Positions 7,913-17,019 of a DNA stretch of 64,000 nucleotides are shown here, piece by piece (the first letter of the stretch is position 1; every line of letters begins with the position of its first letter). The stretch is from JAJYKC01 sp035545735 (GTDB taxonomy: Bacteria; Acidobacteriota; Terriglobia; Bryobacterales; Bryobacteraceae). A program made the position numbers and the translations under genes. A model generated the notes under the pieces. It was not told the origin of the DNA, did not search any database, and saw only the letters and a program-made list of their open reading frames with translations. The stretch spans positions 12,659-76,658 of the forward strand of contig DASZXS010000013.1 in assembly GCA_035545735.1 (NCBI GenBank), in the 5' to 3' direction.

Positions 7913-9550
7913 TTACCGCGGCTCACGCACCGTGATCACCTGATCGGCCTTGACCTTTTCCAGCACCTGCCGCTGGCCGCCCGGCCAGGTTATTTCGATG
8001 CGGTCCACCACGGTTGTGCGGCCCAATCCGAAATGGACCGGCATCAGGCTGGAAGAGGCATAACTGACCGCGCTGGTCATATCGTTGTACTGGCCGTCGA
8101 TGCGGATGTGCGCGCCGATACCGTCCCGATTGGCGCGAGTGCCGGTGAGACGAAGCGCAATCCAATGATTTTCACCGGGGCTGGTGTTGCGCCACAGTTC
8201 GACGGGTTCGCCCAGTGACGCGACGACAGCATCGATACGGCCGTCGCCGTCGAAGTCCGCGTAACTGCTGCCGCGATGCGCCTTCACCTCGTTCAAGCCG
8301 GAGTCCGCCACGGCGGCGAACGTTCCATTCCCCAAGTTCCCGAAGACCAAATCAGGTTCCTTGTAGACCGCCGCCTCAAACAATTCCACGCGATCGTTCA
8401 CGTGCGAATTCGAGGTGAAGATATCCTTCCAGCCATCGTTGTTGAAGTCGAAAAATCCCGTGCCCCAGCCGCTGTGCTGCTGGCTCAACGCGGCGATGTG
8501 GCTCGAATAGGTGGCGTCGGCGAAGCTGCCCTTGCCTGAATTTCGAAAGAGGGGGAACGTCTCGTGAGCCAGCGCCGTTACCGCGATGTCGGGAAGCCCG
8601 TCGTTATCGTAATCGCGAAAATCCGTGCCCATGCTCGCCACCGGCTTTCCATCTTCGCGGAGGGCGACGCCCGCCAGCAGCGCGGTCTCTTCAAACGTAC
8701 CGTTGCCCCGGTTATGAAACAGAAAGTTCGGCATGTTGTCATTGGTGACGAAAACGTCCGGGAAGCCATCCTGATCGTAATCGGCGAAAGCGACGCTCAT
8801 GCCGCGTCCGGCGGCGGAGGCGATGCCGGCTTTCACCGAGACATCCTCAAAAGTGCCATCTCCCCGGTTGTGGTACAGGGTGCTGGCGAGGCCTTCGAAA
8901 TATTTTGGATGACAATAGACGCGGATGCCGCGGCTCGAATCGCCGCAAAAGCGATCGTAGGCCGGCGACCATTTCGAATAGTGAACCACCCACAAGTCGA
9001 GACGCCCGTCGTTATCGTAATCGAACCATCCGGCTGCCACCGCCCATTCGCCGCTCTTAATGCCGGACTTCCCGGTAACGTCTTCGAATTTCCCGTTGCC
9101 AAGATTGTGATACAGAATGTTGCGGTTCACACCGGCGACGAATAAGTCGGGGCGGCCGTCGTTGTCGTAGTCTCCCGCGGCGGCTCCCATGGAATAGCCA
9201 ACGCCCTGTACACCCGCCTCTTCGGTGACATCGCGAAATTTAAAGCCGCCCTCGTTGCGGTAAAGGCGGTTCCAGTATTTCCTGCCGGTCTTCTCCATCG
9301 ACGGGAGGTCGGCGCCGTTGGTGAAAAAAATGTCCGGACGCCCGTCGCCATCGTAGTCGAAAACGGCAAGACCGCCCGCCATCGTTTCGATGAGGTGTTT
9401 TTGGGGGGTCGGGCAATTCTGCAGGATAAAGTCGACGCCCGATTTCGCCGCCACGTCCTCGAAGCGGATCGGCGAAACCGCCGGGGCCTTTGCGGACTCC
9501 GCGCCAAACAAACCGGCCAGCAGCAATATCCACCCTGAAATTCTGAACAC
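7913..9550 (-). CDS. CRTAC1/ASPIC-UnbV family secreted FG-GAP beta-propeller
   Basis: 545 residues with a signal peptide (ILLLAGLFGAESAKA). Seven DxDxDG-type calcium loops (DYDGDG, DYDNDG, DYDNDG, DYDQDG, DYDNDG, DFNNDG, DFDGDG) are spread along the chain, as expected for a seven-bladed FG-GAP/VCBS propeller. The last 90 or so residues form an ASPIC/UnbV domain (NHWIALRLTG, GIGAHIRI, EITWPGGQRQ). Such proteins are abundant in Acidobacteria and Planctomycetes and are thought to bind ligands or matrix outside the cell. The function here is not known. Confidence 0.88.
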   Translation of the reverse strand: MFRISGWILLLAGLFGAESAKAPAVSPIRFEDVAAKSGVDFILQNCPTPQKHLIETMAGGLAVFDYDGDGRPDIFFTNGADLPSMEKTGRKYWNRLYRNEGGFKFRDVTEEAGVQGVGYSMGAAAGDYDNDGRPDLFVAGVNRNILYHNLGNGKFEDVTGKSGIKSGEWAVAAGWFDYDNDGRLDLWVVHYSKWSPAYDRFCGDSSRGIRVYCHPKYFEGLASTLYHNRGDGTFEDVSVKAGIASAAGRGMSVAFADYDQDGFPDVFVTNDNMPNFLFHNRGNGTFEETALLAGVALREDGKPVASMGTDFRDYDNDGLPDIAVTALAHETFPLFRNSGKGSFADATYSSHIAALSQQHSGWGTGFFDFNNDGWKDIFTSNSHVNDRVELFEAAVYKEPDLVFGNLGNGTFAAVADSGLNEVKAHRGSSYADFDGDGRIDAVVASLGEPVELWRNTSPGENHWIALRLTGTRANRDGIGAHIRIDGQYNDMTSAVSYASSSLMPVHFGLGRTTVVDRIEITWPGGQRQVLEKVKADQVITVREPR

Positions 9551-9619
9551 CTTGCGTCAATTCTATCGAGCTTTGGGTCTTGCTAAACTCAAAGAGTCTA
9601 AGCTCAACATTCTACGAAC

Positions 9620-9790
9620 ATGGCCATCAGTAAGGAATTGCTGGACATATTGGTTTGTCCGGCGTGCAAGGGCGAACTCGAACTCAAGCCGGATCAAAGC
9701 GGGCTGAAATGTACGCAGTGCCGCCGTCTGTATCCTATCCGCGACGACATCCCAGTGATGCTGATCGACGAGGCCACTATCGAAGAATAG
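9620..9790 (+). CDS. Trm112-like small zinc-ribbon protein (YcaR/UPF0434 family)
   Basis: A short gene of 56 residues. It begins MAISKELLDILVCPACKG, contains a second CxxC pair (CTQC) and ends with PIRDDIPVMLIDEA, the classic Trm112/YcaR signature. In eukaryotes and archaea Trm112 activates methyltransferases. Bacterial copies often sit beside lipid A or sugar-transfer genes, as here, where a GT9 glycosyltransferase starts 16 bp later and an MsbA-like exporter follows. The two CxxC motifs probably bind zinc. It heads the long plus-strand gene run. Confidence 0.88.
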   Translation: MAISKELLDILVCPACKGELELKPDQSGLKCTQCRRLYPIRDDIPVMLIDEATIEE

Positions 9791-9805
9791 GCCCGGCGTC
9801 TGAGC

Positions 9806-10726
9806 ATGGAAAATTTGTTGACGCTTCTGCCGGAAGGGGCACGGGTACTCATCATCCGCCTGCGGTCTCTTGGCGATTGTGTGCTCGTCACGCCGGCGAT
9901 TCACCTGCTCAAGACGCACCGGCCCGATTTGCGAATCGGCGTGGTGGTGGAGGACGCTTTTGCTCCGGTGTTCGCGGGCAATCCCGACCTGGAGCGGATT
10001 CTTCCTCCCACGCTCGCGGCGGTGTCCGGCTACCGCGCTGAACTATGCCTGAATTTGCATGGCGGGACGCGCAGCCTTTCGCTCACCGCCGCGTCGCGGG
10101 CACGATTCCGGGCGGGCTTCGTTCATTTCCGGATGTCATCGGCTTATAATGTGCGCATCCCAACCGCTCAGCAGATTCTTGGAGTGGAGCGCGTAGTGCA
10201 CACGGCGGAACACGTGGCTTCGGCGATGTTTTATCTCGGCGTGCCGCAGACGGAAATCCCACGCGCGCGCCTGTTTCCATCCGCACCCGCGCCGGAGATC
10301 GCCCGGCCTTACGCGGTAATTCACCCCAAAGCCTCGGCCGCGGATAAGACCTGGCCGGCGGAGAACTTTCGTGCGCTCGCCGCCTATTTCGAAGCGCAAC
10401 TGGCGCTGCACGCCGTGTTCATCGCGGGTCCGGGCGAAAATCTGGACGAGTTTTCCTCCTACGAGCGACATGTGGCCGCGCCCCTCGAACAGATAAAAAC
10501 GCTGCTCTCCGGGGCCACCCTCTTCGCGGGTAACGACAGCGGTCCGGCGCACATGGCGGCGGCCTTCGGCGTTCCTTCCGTTGTGTTTTTCGGCTCCTCC
10601 AACGCCGCCATCTGGGCGCCGTGGCGGACCCCCGCCGTGGTTCTCACCGCTCCCGGCGGGATCGGAGCCATCGATTTAGCGGCGGCCCGGGGAGCCGCCG
10701 AGAGCCTGTCAGCGGTGCAGGCATGA
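9806..10726 (+). CDS. Glycosyltransferase family 9 (heptosyltransferase-like)
   Basis: 306 residues. The N-terminal VLIIRLRSLGDCVLVTPAI is the typical GT9 opening. The C-terminal half has the nucleotide-sugar-binding block VFIAGPGE and AGNDSGPAHMAAAFGVPSV, characteristic of ADP-heptose:LPS heptosyltransferases. It is probably a cytoplasmic or membrane-peripheral enzyme adding heptose or another sugar to LPS core. Its stop overlaps the start of the MsbA-like gene as ATGA, tying it to lipid A-core export. The sugar donor is inferred from the family only. Confidence 0.88.
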   Translation: MENLLTLLPEGARVLIIRLRSLGDCVLVTPAIHLLKTHRPDLRIGVVVEDAFAPVFAGNPDLERILPPTLAAVSGYRAELCLNLHGGTRSLSLTAASRARFRAGFVHFRMSSAYNVRIPTAQQILGVERVVHTAEHVASAMFYLGVPQTEIPRARLFPSAPAPEIARPYAVIHPKASAADKTWPAENFRALAAYFEAQLALHAVFIAGPGENLDEFSSYERHVAAPLEQIKTLLSGATLFAGNDSGPAHMAAAFGVPSVVFFGSSNAAIWAPWRTPAVVLTAPGGIGAIDLAAARGAAESLSAVQA

Positions 10727-12582
10727 AAGAACTGGCGCGCCTGCTCCGTTTCGCGCGGCCCTACTGGGCCGCCCTGCTCGCCTCCACCGTCCTCATGGCG
10801 GGCGTGGGCGGAGGACAGGCGCTGGTGGTGCTGCTGGTGCGGACTGTCTTCGACCGCGTGTTACAGCCCGACACGCCGGACGCCCTGGTGGTGCTCGTGA
10901 ATATTCCCGTCATTCACCGGGCCCTGTATCTCCAACAGATTGTTCCGTCGTTCGTGCACAATGTTTGGTCCATGGTGGCCGTGGCCATTGTTGAGGTCTA
11001 TCTCTTTAAGGGACTCTGCGACTATCTCGGGAACTTCCTCATTAATTACGCCGGATTTTCCGCGGTGACGGATCTGCGCCAGCGCGTTTTCGATTGCGTA
11101 CTCCATCAGGACGCGCACTTCTTCGAAACCAACTCCACCGGCGGACTGATGTCGGCCATTCTGAACGACATCGACAAAATTCAGGAAGCCGTCTCGCACA
11201 TGCTGGCGGACTGGCTGAGGCAAGTCTTCACGCTCATCGCGCTGTTGATCGTCGTCATCCAGACCGACTGGAAGCTGGCGCTCGTAAGTCTCACCGTTTT
11301 ACCCTTCGTCCTGGTGCCGACGGCCCGTTTAGGCAAGCGTATCCGCCGGACCAGCCGCAAGGCGCAGGACAATACCGCCGCGCTAAACGAGATTTTGCAG
11401 GAGACGATTACCGGACAGCAGGTGGTGAAGACCTTCGGCACCGAGGAGTTTGAATCCAACCGGTTCTTCGCGGCCGCCCGAAAACTGCGGAACACGAGTC
11501 TGAAATATGTCGCCCAGCAGGCCGTGGCGTCGCCGGTGATCGAATTCTTCGGCGCGCTCACCATTGTGGGGCTCCTCACCTATGCCCGCAGCCAGATCAA
11601 GCTCGGCGCAATGACGACCGGAGAGTTCACCAGCTTCGTCATCGCGCTGTTGATGCTCTACGAACCGGTGAAGCGGCTTACGGGCATCCATAATATCTTC
11701 GAGCAGGCGCTGGGCGCATCTCAAAAAGTCTTCGAGTATCTCGATCGCGAGCGCGGCGTTCAAGACCGGCCCTCCGCGCACCGGCTGTCGAAATTTCAAC
11801 ACGGAATCCGGTTTGAGAACGTCAGTTTCCACTATCCCGGGTCGCCGGAAGCCTTCGTGCTCGATGGCATTCAGCTGGAGGTGAAGACGGGTGAAGTGGT
11901 GGCGCTGGTCGGCCCCAGCGGCGCTGGAAAAACAACGCTGGCCAACCTCACGCCGCGATTTTATGACGTGACCTCCGGCGCTGTGAAAATCGATGGCCGC
12001 GACGTCCGCGATGTGAAGCTCTCCTCCCTGCGCGAGAAGATCGGAATCGTCGCTCAGGACACCTTCCTGTTCAATGACACAGTTGCGAACAATATCCGCT
12101 ACGGGCGCGCCGACGCGACCGATGAAGCGGTGCGGGACGCGGCGCGCAACGCCCTGGCCGAAGAATTCATCCTCGCCATGCCCAACGGTTACGCGACGAT
12201 GATTGGCGAGCGCGGCGCAAAACTCAGCGGCGGGCAGAGGCAGCGGATCGCCATTGCGCGGGCCCTTTTGAAAAACGCGCCGATTTTGATCCTGGACGAA
12301 GCGACTTCGCAGCTCGACACCGAATCGGAGGTTCTGGTCCAGAAGGCGCTCCAGAAACTGATGGAGAAGCGAACCGTGATTGTGATCGCGCACCGTCTGT
12401 CCACGATCCGGCGCGCGGATAAGATTGTGGTGCTGGATCGCGGGAAGATCGCCGAGATAGGAACCCATGACGATCTCATCAATCAAGGCGGCATTTACCA
12501 GCGCCTGCACGAGATGCAATTCTTGAATCTGAGCGGGCGGACCACTCCGGATCCCGTCCCCGAAAAGAGCACAGCAGTTTGA
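10723..12582 (+). CDS. MsbA-like ABC exporter (ATP-binding and permease fused)
   Basis: 619 residues. The N-terminal half is a six-helix ABC exporter membrane domain. The C-terminal half is an ATPase with Walker A GPSGAGKTT (about residue 397), signature LSGGQ (about 501), Walker B ILILDEA (about 522) and a switch His in VIVIAHRLST. It most resembles MsbA/lipid A flippases. The frame is open further upstream, but the ATG at 10723 overlaps the GT9 stop as ATGA and gives the normal N-terminus (MKELARLLRFARPYW). Context with GT9 and Trm112-like genes supports LPS or glycolipid export; a drug exporter is the alternative. Confidence 0.9.
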   Translation: MKELARLLRFARPYWAALLASTVLMAGVGGGQALVVLLVRTVFDRVLQPDTPDALVVLVNIPVIHRALYLQQIVPSFVHNVWSMVAVAIVEVYLFKGLCDYLGNFLINYAGFSAVTDLRQRVFDCVLHQDAHFFETNSTGGLMSAILNDIDKIQEAVSHMLADWLRQVFTLIALLIVVIQTDWKLALVSLTVLPFVLVPTARLGKRIRRTSRKAQDNTAALNEILQETITGQQVVKTFGTEEFESNRFFAAARKLRNTSLKYVAQQAVASPVIEFFGALTIVGLLTYARSQIKLGAMTTGEFTSFVIALLMLYEPVKRLTGIHNIFEQALGASQKVFEYLDRERGVQDRPSAHRLSKFQHGIRFENVSFHYPGSPEAFVLDGIQLEVKTGEVVALVGPSGAGKTTLANLTPRFYDVTSGAVKIDGRDVRDVKLSSLREKIGIVAQDTFLFNDTVANNIRYGRADATDEAVRDAARNALAEEFILAMPNGYATMIGERGAKLSGGQRQRIAIARALLKNAPILILDEATSQLDTESEVLVQKALQKLMEKRTVIVIAHRLSTIRRADKIVVLDRGKIAEIGTHDDLINQGGIYQRLHEMQFLNLSGRTTPDPVPEKSTAV

Positions 12583-13496
12583 GCAAAACCGAAGCCACCA
12601 GACCCGTGCGCAGCATGACCGGCTATGCGCGGCTGCGAAAAATGCTGCCGGACGGCGAATTAACGATTACGGTCAAGAGCGTGAATCACCGCGCGCTGGA
12701 CATGCACTTCCATCTCGCGGAGGAGATCGATTTCCTGGAGCCCTCCCTGCGCGCTATTCTGCGTGAGCACCTGACGCGGGGACACATCGACATCCGGGGC
12801 GGTTTCAACCGGACCGGAGAATCGGCCAACTCCGGATTGAACCTCCCGCTCTTTCAGGCCTATATCAGCGCACTCAAGCAGGCCGCGGGCCATCTCGATA
12901 TTCCGGAAAGCAAGCCCGACCTCAATGCCCTGCTGCGTCTGCCGGGAATGGTACAGACAACCTGTAATTCCGACCCCGACCCGGAGTTCGAGCCGCGGGC
13001 GCTCGCGGCTTTCCGGGAGGCCGCCGATTCCCTCGACGTCTTTCGCGTGCGGGAAGGCCGGCAAATCGCCGACGTGGTCCTGCGTCACAACCAGAACATC
13101 CAGCGGCACACAACGGAGATGGAGGCGATCCGCGCCCGCGCCATTCCCGCACTGCAAAATCGCCTCACCGAGCGTTTGCGCGAACTTCTGCGCGGCGTCG
13201 CTCTGGACCCCCAGCGTTTAGCCCAGGAAGTGGCGATCCTGGCGGATCGGGGCGATGTGGGCGAGGAAATTGAGCGGCTCAAGATCCACTCCTCGCACCT
13301 GGTGGACCTGCTGCGGAGCGGCGGAGAAGTCGGAAAACGTCTCGATTTCCTGCTGCAGGAAATGAACCGGGAGTCCAATACGATACTCTCCAAGACGAAT
13401 GGGATCGGCGAACTGGGGCTAAAGATGACCGAACTTGCCCTGGCGGCGAAGGCCGACATCGAGAAAATGCGCGAGCACGCCCTTAACCTCGAATGA
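12579..13496 (+). CDS. yicC: YicC/YloC family endoribonuclease
   Basis: 305 residues with both YicC halves: the N-terminal block SMTGYARL...VKSVNHRALD and the C-terminal block with EEIERLKIHSSH, GKRLDFLLQEMNRE and NTILSKTN. E. coli YicC and B. subtilis YloC have been reported as endoribonucleases. Placement directly before gmk and rpoZ is conserved in many bacteria. A TTG at 12579 overlaps the exporter stop as TTGA; a GTG at 12606 would give MRSMTGY, closest to the family start, so the first nine residues are uncertain. The stop overlaps gmk by 4 bases. Confidence 0.92.
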   Translation: MSKTEATRPVRSMTGYARLRKMLPDGELTITVKSVNHRALDMHFHLAEEIDFLEPSLRAILREHLTRGHIDIRGGFNRTGESANSGLNLPLFQAYISALKQAAGHLDIPESKPDLNALLRLPGMVQTTCNSDPDPEFEPRALAAFREAADSLDVFRVREGRQIADVVLRHNQNIQRHTTEMEAIRARAIPALQNRLTERLRELLRGVALDPQRLAQEVAILADRGDVGEEIERLKIHSSHLVDLLRSGGEVGKRLDFLLQEMNRESNTILSKTNGIGELGLKMTELALAAKADIEKMREHALNLE

Positions 13497-14137
13497 GAAC
13501 GGTTTTCATCATTTCCGCGCCGTCCGGATCGGGAAAATCGACCTTGGTCTCCCGGTTGATCGAGACCATGGCCAGTCTCCACTTCTCCGTTTCCTACACC
13601 ACGCGCCCGCCGCGAGGGCAGGAAAAGAATGGCGAAAGTTATTTTTACATCACCAAGGAAGAGTTCCAGCGGAAAATCGACGCTGGGGAGTTTCTCGAAT
13701 GGGCTCAGGTATTTGGCAACTATTACGGAACGCACCGCAGCGAGATGGAGCGCGCCTTCGCGGCGGGCAAGGACCTGCTGCTCGACATTGATGTTCAGGG
13801 TGCGCGACAATTAAGGAAGGCCCTTCCCCGCGGCGCGGCGGTGTCTATTTTTATACTTGCGCCTTCACGCCAGGAATTGGAGCAAAGGCTCCGCGCGCGG
13901 GGGGAAGACTCGGAATCGGTGATCGAGCGGCGACTGAGCGACGCGGCAAGAGAAATTCGCGATTACGGCCAGTATGATTACGTTCTGGTCAACCGGGAAG
14001 TTGAGGAATCGGTGGAGACGCTGAAGTCGATCCTGCGCGCCGAGCGCGTCCGCCGGGCGCGAATGGAAAGCGAGATCCAGCCGATTCTGGAAAGTTTCGA
14101 ACAAGAGAGCAGCATCAGGAGAAGCTTGGAAAAATGA
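13493..14137 (+). CDS. gmk: Guanylate kinase
   Basis: 214 residues. It phosphorylates GMP to GDP. The P-loop is at residues 9-17 (APSGSGKST). Other family features are the GMP-binding block SVSYTTRPPRGQEKNGESYFY, the DIDVQGARQL strand and a lid ending in ERRLSDAAREI. Length is normal for bacterial Gmk (about 205). ATGA overlaps join it to yicC upstream and rpoZ downstream, the usual conserved order. Confidence 0.97.
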   Translation: MRTVFIISAPSGSGKSTLVSRLIETMASLHFSVSYTTRPPRGQEKNGESYFYITKEEFQRKIDAGEFLEWAQVFGNYYGTHRSEMERAFAAGKDLLLDIDVQGARQLRKALPRGAAVSIFILAPSRQELEQRLRARGEDSESVIERRLSDAAREIRDYGQYDYVLVNREVEESVETLKSILRAERVRRARMESEIQPILESFEQESSIRRSLEK

Positions 14138-14376
14138 GCGATAAATTCCGCCCGAACGCAGCCTATTCGATTCCGGACGATCCGGACGCGAGCACTTACC
14201 GGTACATCATCGTGGCCGCCAAACGCGCGCGGCAGTTGCAAGGCGGCGCCCGCTCGCTTTTGCCAACCACGTCGAAGAAGCCGACCGTCGCGGCGATGGA
14301 AGAAGTGCGCCGCGGGCTTGTGCCGTACGAAGATCTGCTGCGCACCGCCGCGGAAGAAAACCAAGCCGCGGAATAG
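14134..14376 (+). CDS. rpoZ: RNA polymerase omega subunit
   Basis: 80 residues. The core RYIIVAAKRARQLQGG is the omega signature (cf. the RxxLVxxAxxRARQL motif), followed by VAAMEEVRRGLVPYEDLL. It assists assembly of RNA polymerase beta-prime and takes part in (p)ppGpp response in other bacteria. It starts inside the gmk stop (ATGA) and is followed 4 bp later by coaBC, the standard gmk-rpoZ-coaBC arrangement. Confidence 0.92.
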   Translation: MSDKFRPNAAYSIPDDPDASTYRYIIVAAKRARQLQGGARSLLPTTSKKPTVAAMEEVRRGLVPYEDLLRTAAEENQAAE

Positions 14377-14380
14377 TTTC

Positions 14381-15595
14381 ATGAATGCCGTTCTCGGCGT
14401 AGGCGGCGGAATTGCCGCTTACAAGTCGGCGGAGTTGGCGCGGGCCCTTCAGGAACGCGGTTTTCGCGTCCAAGTGGTAATGACGGCCGCCGCGGCGAAG
14501 TTCGTCACGCCTCTCACCTTCGCGGCGCTCACCGGACGCAAGGTCATTTCCGAGCTTTTCGCGACATCCAGCGACGAATCGACGCTCTCAAGCGCGGTGG
14601 AACACATTGCCGTCGCACAGGAGAATGAGGTGCTGGTGATGGCGCCGGCCACCGCGGACCTGATCGCCCGCATGGCGCACGGCCTGGCGGACGATTTCCT
14701 CACCACCCTCTACCTCGCCTTCACCGGAACCGTGGTTGTCGCTCCCGCCATGAACACAAACATGTGGATTCACGAGGCGACACGAGCCAATCTCGAAACC
14801 CTCCGGCGGCGGGGACATGTGATTATCGAACCGGACGACGGACTGCTTGCCTGCGGCACAGTGGGCGCGGGCAGGATGGTGGAGCCGGCGCGGATCGCGG
14901 ACATTGTCGCCGCGCTGAATTCCGTGCGGCAGGACCTGGAAGGCGAAACAGTCCTGATCACCGCCGGTCCAACCCAGGAGCCGCTCGACCCGGTTCGCTT
15001 CATCAGCAACCGGTCAAGCGGACGCATGGGATATGCGCTCGCGGAAGCCGCCAGGAAGCGCGGCGCCCGGGTACTGCTGGTCAGCGGACCGGTGCACCTG
15101 GATCCCCCGAATGGGGTGGAACTGATCCGCGTGGAGACGGCCGCCGAAATGCGCGCGGCAGTCATGCACAGCCTCCCGGAATCCACCATCATCGTCAAGG
15201 CGGCCGCCGTGGCCGACTACCATCTGACGCACGTCCCACAGCACAAGGTAAAGAAGACGGCGACACGCCTCGCGTTAGAACTCGACCCGACGCCGGATAT
15301 TTTGGCCGAAGTGGGACAAAAGAAGGGCGACCGCCTGCTGATCGGCTTTGCGGCCGAAACCGAGCGGCTTACGGAAGAGGCACGGCGCAAACTCCAGACC
15401 AAGCATTGCGACATGGTGGTCGGCAATCTGGTCAATCTGGACGGCGTCGGGTTTGAATCGAACGAAAATGAGGTCACCCTGGTGCTTTCGACGGGCGAGG
15501 CGATTTCGCTGCCGCGCGCCCCGAAATTGGAGATTGCCAATCATATCTTCGACGCGGCGCTGAAATTGCGGCTGAGCCTCCACGCGATTCGCTGA
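14381..15595 (+). CDS. coaBC: Bifunctional phosphopantothenoylcysteine decarboxylase/phosphopantothenate-cysteine ligase
   Basis: 404 residues. It carries out two steps of coenzyme A synthesis. The CoaC flavoprotein half comes first: GGGIAAYKSAEL, APAMNTNMW (the PxMNxxMW motif) and LACGTVGAGRM with the active-site Cys. The CoaB half follows: TAGPTQEPLDPVRFISNRSSG, VKAAAVADY and a nucleotide-binding end. The frame is open upstream inside rpoZ, but the ATG at 14381, just after the rpoZ stop, gives the normal N-terminus. Confidence 0.96.
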   Translation: MNAVLGVGGGIAAYKSAELARALQERGFRVQVVMTAAAAKFVTPLTFAALTGRKVISELFATSSDESTLSSAVEHIAVAQENEVLVMAPATADLIARMAHGLADDFLTTLYLAFTGTVVVAPAMNTNMWIHEATRANLETLRRRGHVIIEPDDGLLACGTVGAGRMVEPARIADIVAALNSVRQDLEGETVLITAGPTQEPLDPVRFISNRSSGRMGYALAEAARKRGARVLLVSGPVHLDPPNGVELIRVETAAEMRAAVMHSLPESTIIVKAAAVADYHLTHVPQHKVKKTATRLALELDPTPDILAEVGQKKGDRLLIGFAAETERLTEEARRKLQTKHCDMVVGNLVNLDGVGFESNENEVTLVLSTGEAISLPRAPKLEIANHIFDAALKLRLSLHAIR

Positions 15596-15605
15596 GGAAC
15601 GTCCG

Positions 15606-16370
15606 ATGAACAGAGACACGCTCCGGCAATATGTGGAGTTTTATCGGGATTTGGGAATCGATACTCTCTACCGGCGAGAAGGGCCTCAGGCGGAACCGGC
15701 CGATGCGCCGGCGGAACCCATGAAAACAGTCTCTGAAAAGAAGTCGAGTCCGGCAGCCGGAACACTCTCGATCGCGCTGCCGCCTCTCGCTCCCGAAAAT
15801 GACACGCTCCATCGAATCCTGGAGGACATTGGCGATTGCAAGCGCTGCGGCTTGCATGCCACGCGAAGTAAAATCGTTTTCGGCACGGGGAACGTCAACG
15901 CGAAATTAGTATTCGTCGGGGAAGGTCCGGGAGCGGACGAAGATGAGCAGGGGATTCCTTTTGTAGGGCGCGCCGGACAACTTTTAACACAGATGATCAA
16001 CAACACCGCGCACAAGGAGGGTATCCCGATCGTGCGCGAGGACGTTTACATCTGCAATGTGGTGAAATGCCGCCCGCCCGGAAACCGCACGCCGCTGCCT
16101 GACGAGATGGAGATCTGCGGGCAGTTTCTCTACCGCCAGCTTCAGGCGATTCGCCCGGCGGCGATCTGCGCGCTCGGTTCAACGGCCGCGAAGGCGCTCC
16201 TGAATACCAAGGACGGCGTCACGCGATTGCGGGGGAAATGGCACAAGTGGCACGACATTCCGCTCATGGTGACGTTCCATCCCTCCTATCTTCTACGCCC
16301 CTATAACCAGGAAGCCAAACGCGAGGCATGGGAGGATCTGAAGAAGGTCCTGCACTATGTCTACGATTAG
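15606..16370 (+). CDS. Type-4 (Fe-S) uracil-DNA glycosylase
   Basis: 254 residues. It removes uracil from DNA. Four cysteines expected to hold the [4Fe-4S] cluster are present: CKRC (about residue 79), the Cys of VVKCRPPGNRTP and the Cys of MEICGQF. The catalytic block GEGPGADEDEQGIPFVGRAGQLL and the late VTFHPSYLLR are also intact. The first 60 or so residues (Pro/Ala-rich linker after RQYVEFYRDLGIDTLYR) extend beyond the usual 200-residue enzyme, a feature common in acidobacterial and deltaproteobacterial members. GAGGA precedes the ATG. The end overlaps tmk by 14 bases. Confidence 0.94.
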   Translation: MNRDTLRQYVEFYRDLGIDTLYRREGPQAEPADAPAEPMKTVSEKKSSPAAGTLSIALPPLAPENDTLHRILEDIGDCKRCGLHATRSKIVFGTGNVNAKLVFVGEGPGADEDEQGIPFVGRAGQLLTQMINNTAHKEGIPIVREDVYICNVVKCRPPGNRTPLPDEMEICGQFLYRQLQAIRPAAICALGSTAAKALLNTKDGVTRLRGKWHKWHDIPLMVTFHPSYLLRPYNQEAKREAWEDLKKVLHYVYD

Positions 16371-17019
16371 CCCCGGGCGCGGCCTTTTCATCACTTTTGA
16401 AGGCGGTGAAGGCGCAGGCAAGACAACGCAATTACGGCTTCTCTCCGCGCGCCTCCGGAGCCGCGGACTCCCTGTAGTAGAAACCGCGGAGCCCGGCGGA
16501 ACGCTGATCGGCGCGCAGATTCGACGCGTGCTCCTCGACACCGCCAACCAGGAAATCAGCGCCATGGCCGAGCTATTGCTGGTGTTCGCGGCGCGGGCGC
16601 AAAACATCGAACAAACGATCCTGCCGGCGCTCGCGGCAGGCTCGGTGGTCCTGTGCGATCGGTTCACCGACTCGACGATGGCGTATCAGGGCGTGGCGCG
16701 CGGGCTGGGCGCGGACGTGGTGCGGCAAGTGGAAGCGATTGCCTGCCGGGGCCTGACTCCCGGCCTGACGATCTATCTCGATATCGACCCGGAGGCGGGA
16801 TTACTGCGCGCTCGCGCGCGAAACGCGAGCTCCGGTGAAAATCACGAGACGCGCTTGGACAATCAGAGTGTCGCGTTCCACGAGAAAGTGCGTTCGGCGT
16901 TTCTCGATCTGGCCCGAAAAGAACCCCGCCGGATACGCGTGGTGCAGGCAGCCCGCGATCCGGAAACCGTGGCGTTGGAAATCGGGAGTCTGCTGGCTCC
17001 TCTACTGGCGGGCCGGTGA
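16357..17019 (+). CDS. tmk: Thymidylate kinase
   Basis: 220 residues. It converts dTMP to dTDP. P-loop FEGGEGAGKTTQ (residues 14-25), the DR(F/Y) motif in LCDRFTDSTMAYQG, and a lid region RARARN are visible. Length is normal. The start lies inside the UDG gene and the stop is shared with the sirtuin GTG (GTGA), so translation is probably coupled. Together with UDG it links dTTP supply and uracil removal. Confidence 0.96.
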   Translation: MSTISPGRGLFITFEGGEGAGKTTQLRLLSARLRSRGLPVVETAEPGGTLIGAQIRRVLLDTANQEISAMAELLLVFAARAQNIEQTILPALAAGSVVLCDRFTDSTMAYQGVARGLGADVVRQVEAIACRGLTPGLTIYLDIDPEAGLLRARARNASSGENHETRLDNQSVAFHEKVRSAFLDLARKEPRRIRVVQAARDPETVALEIGSLLAPLLAGR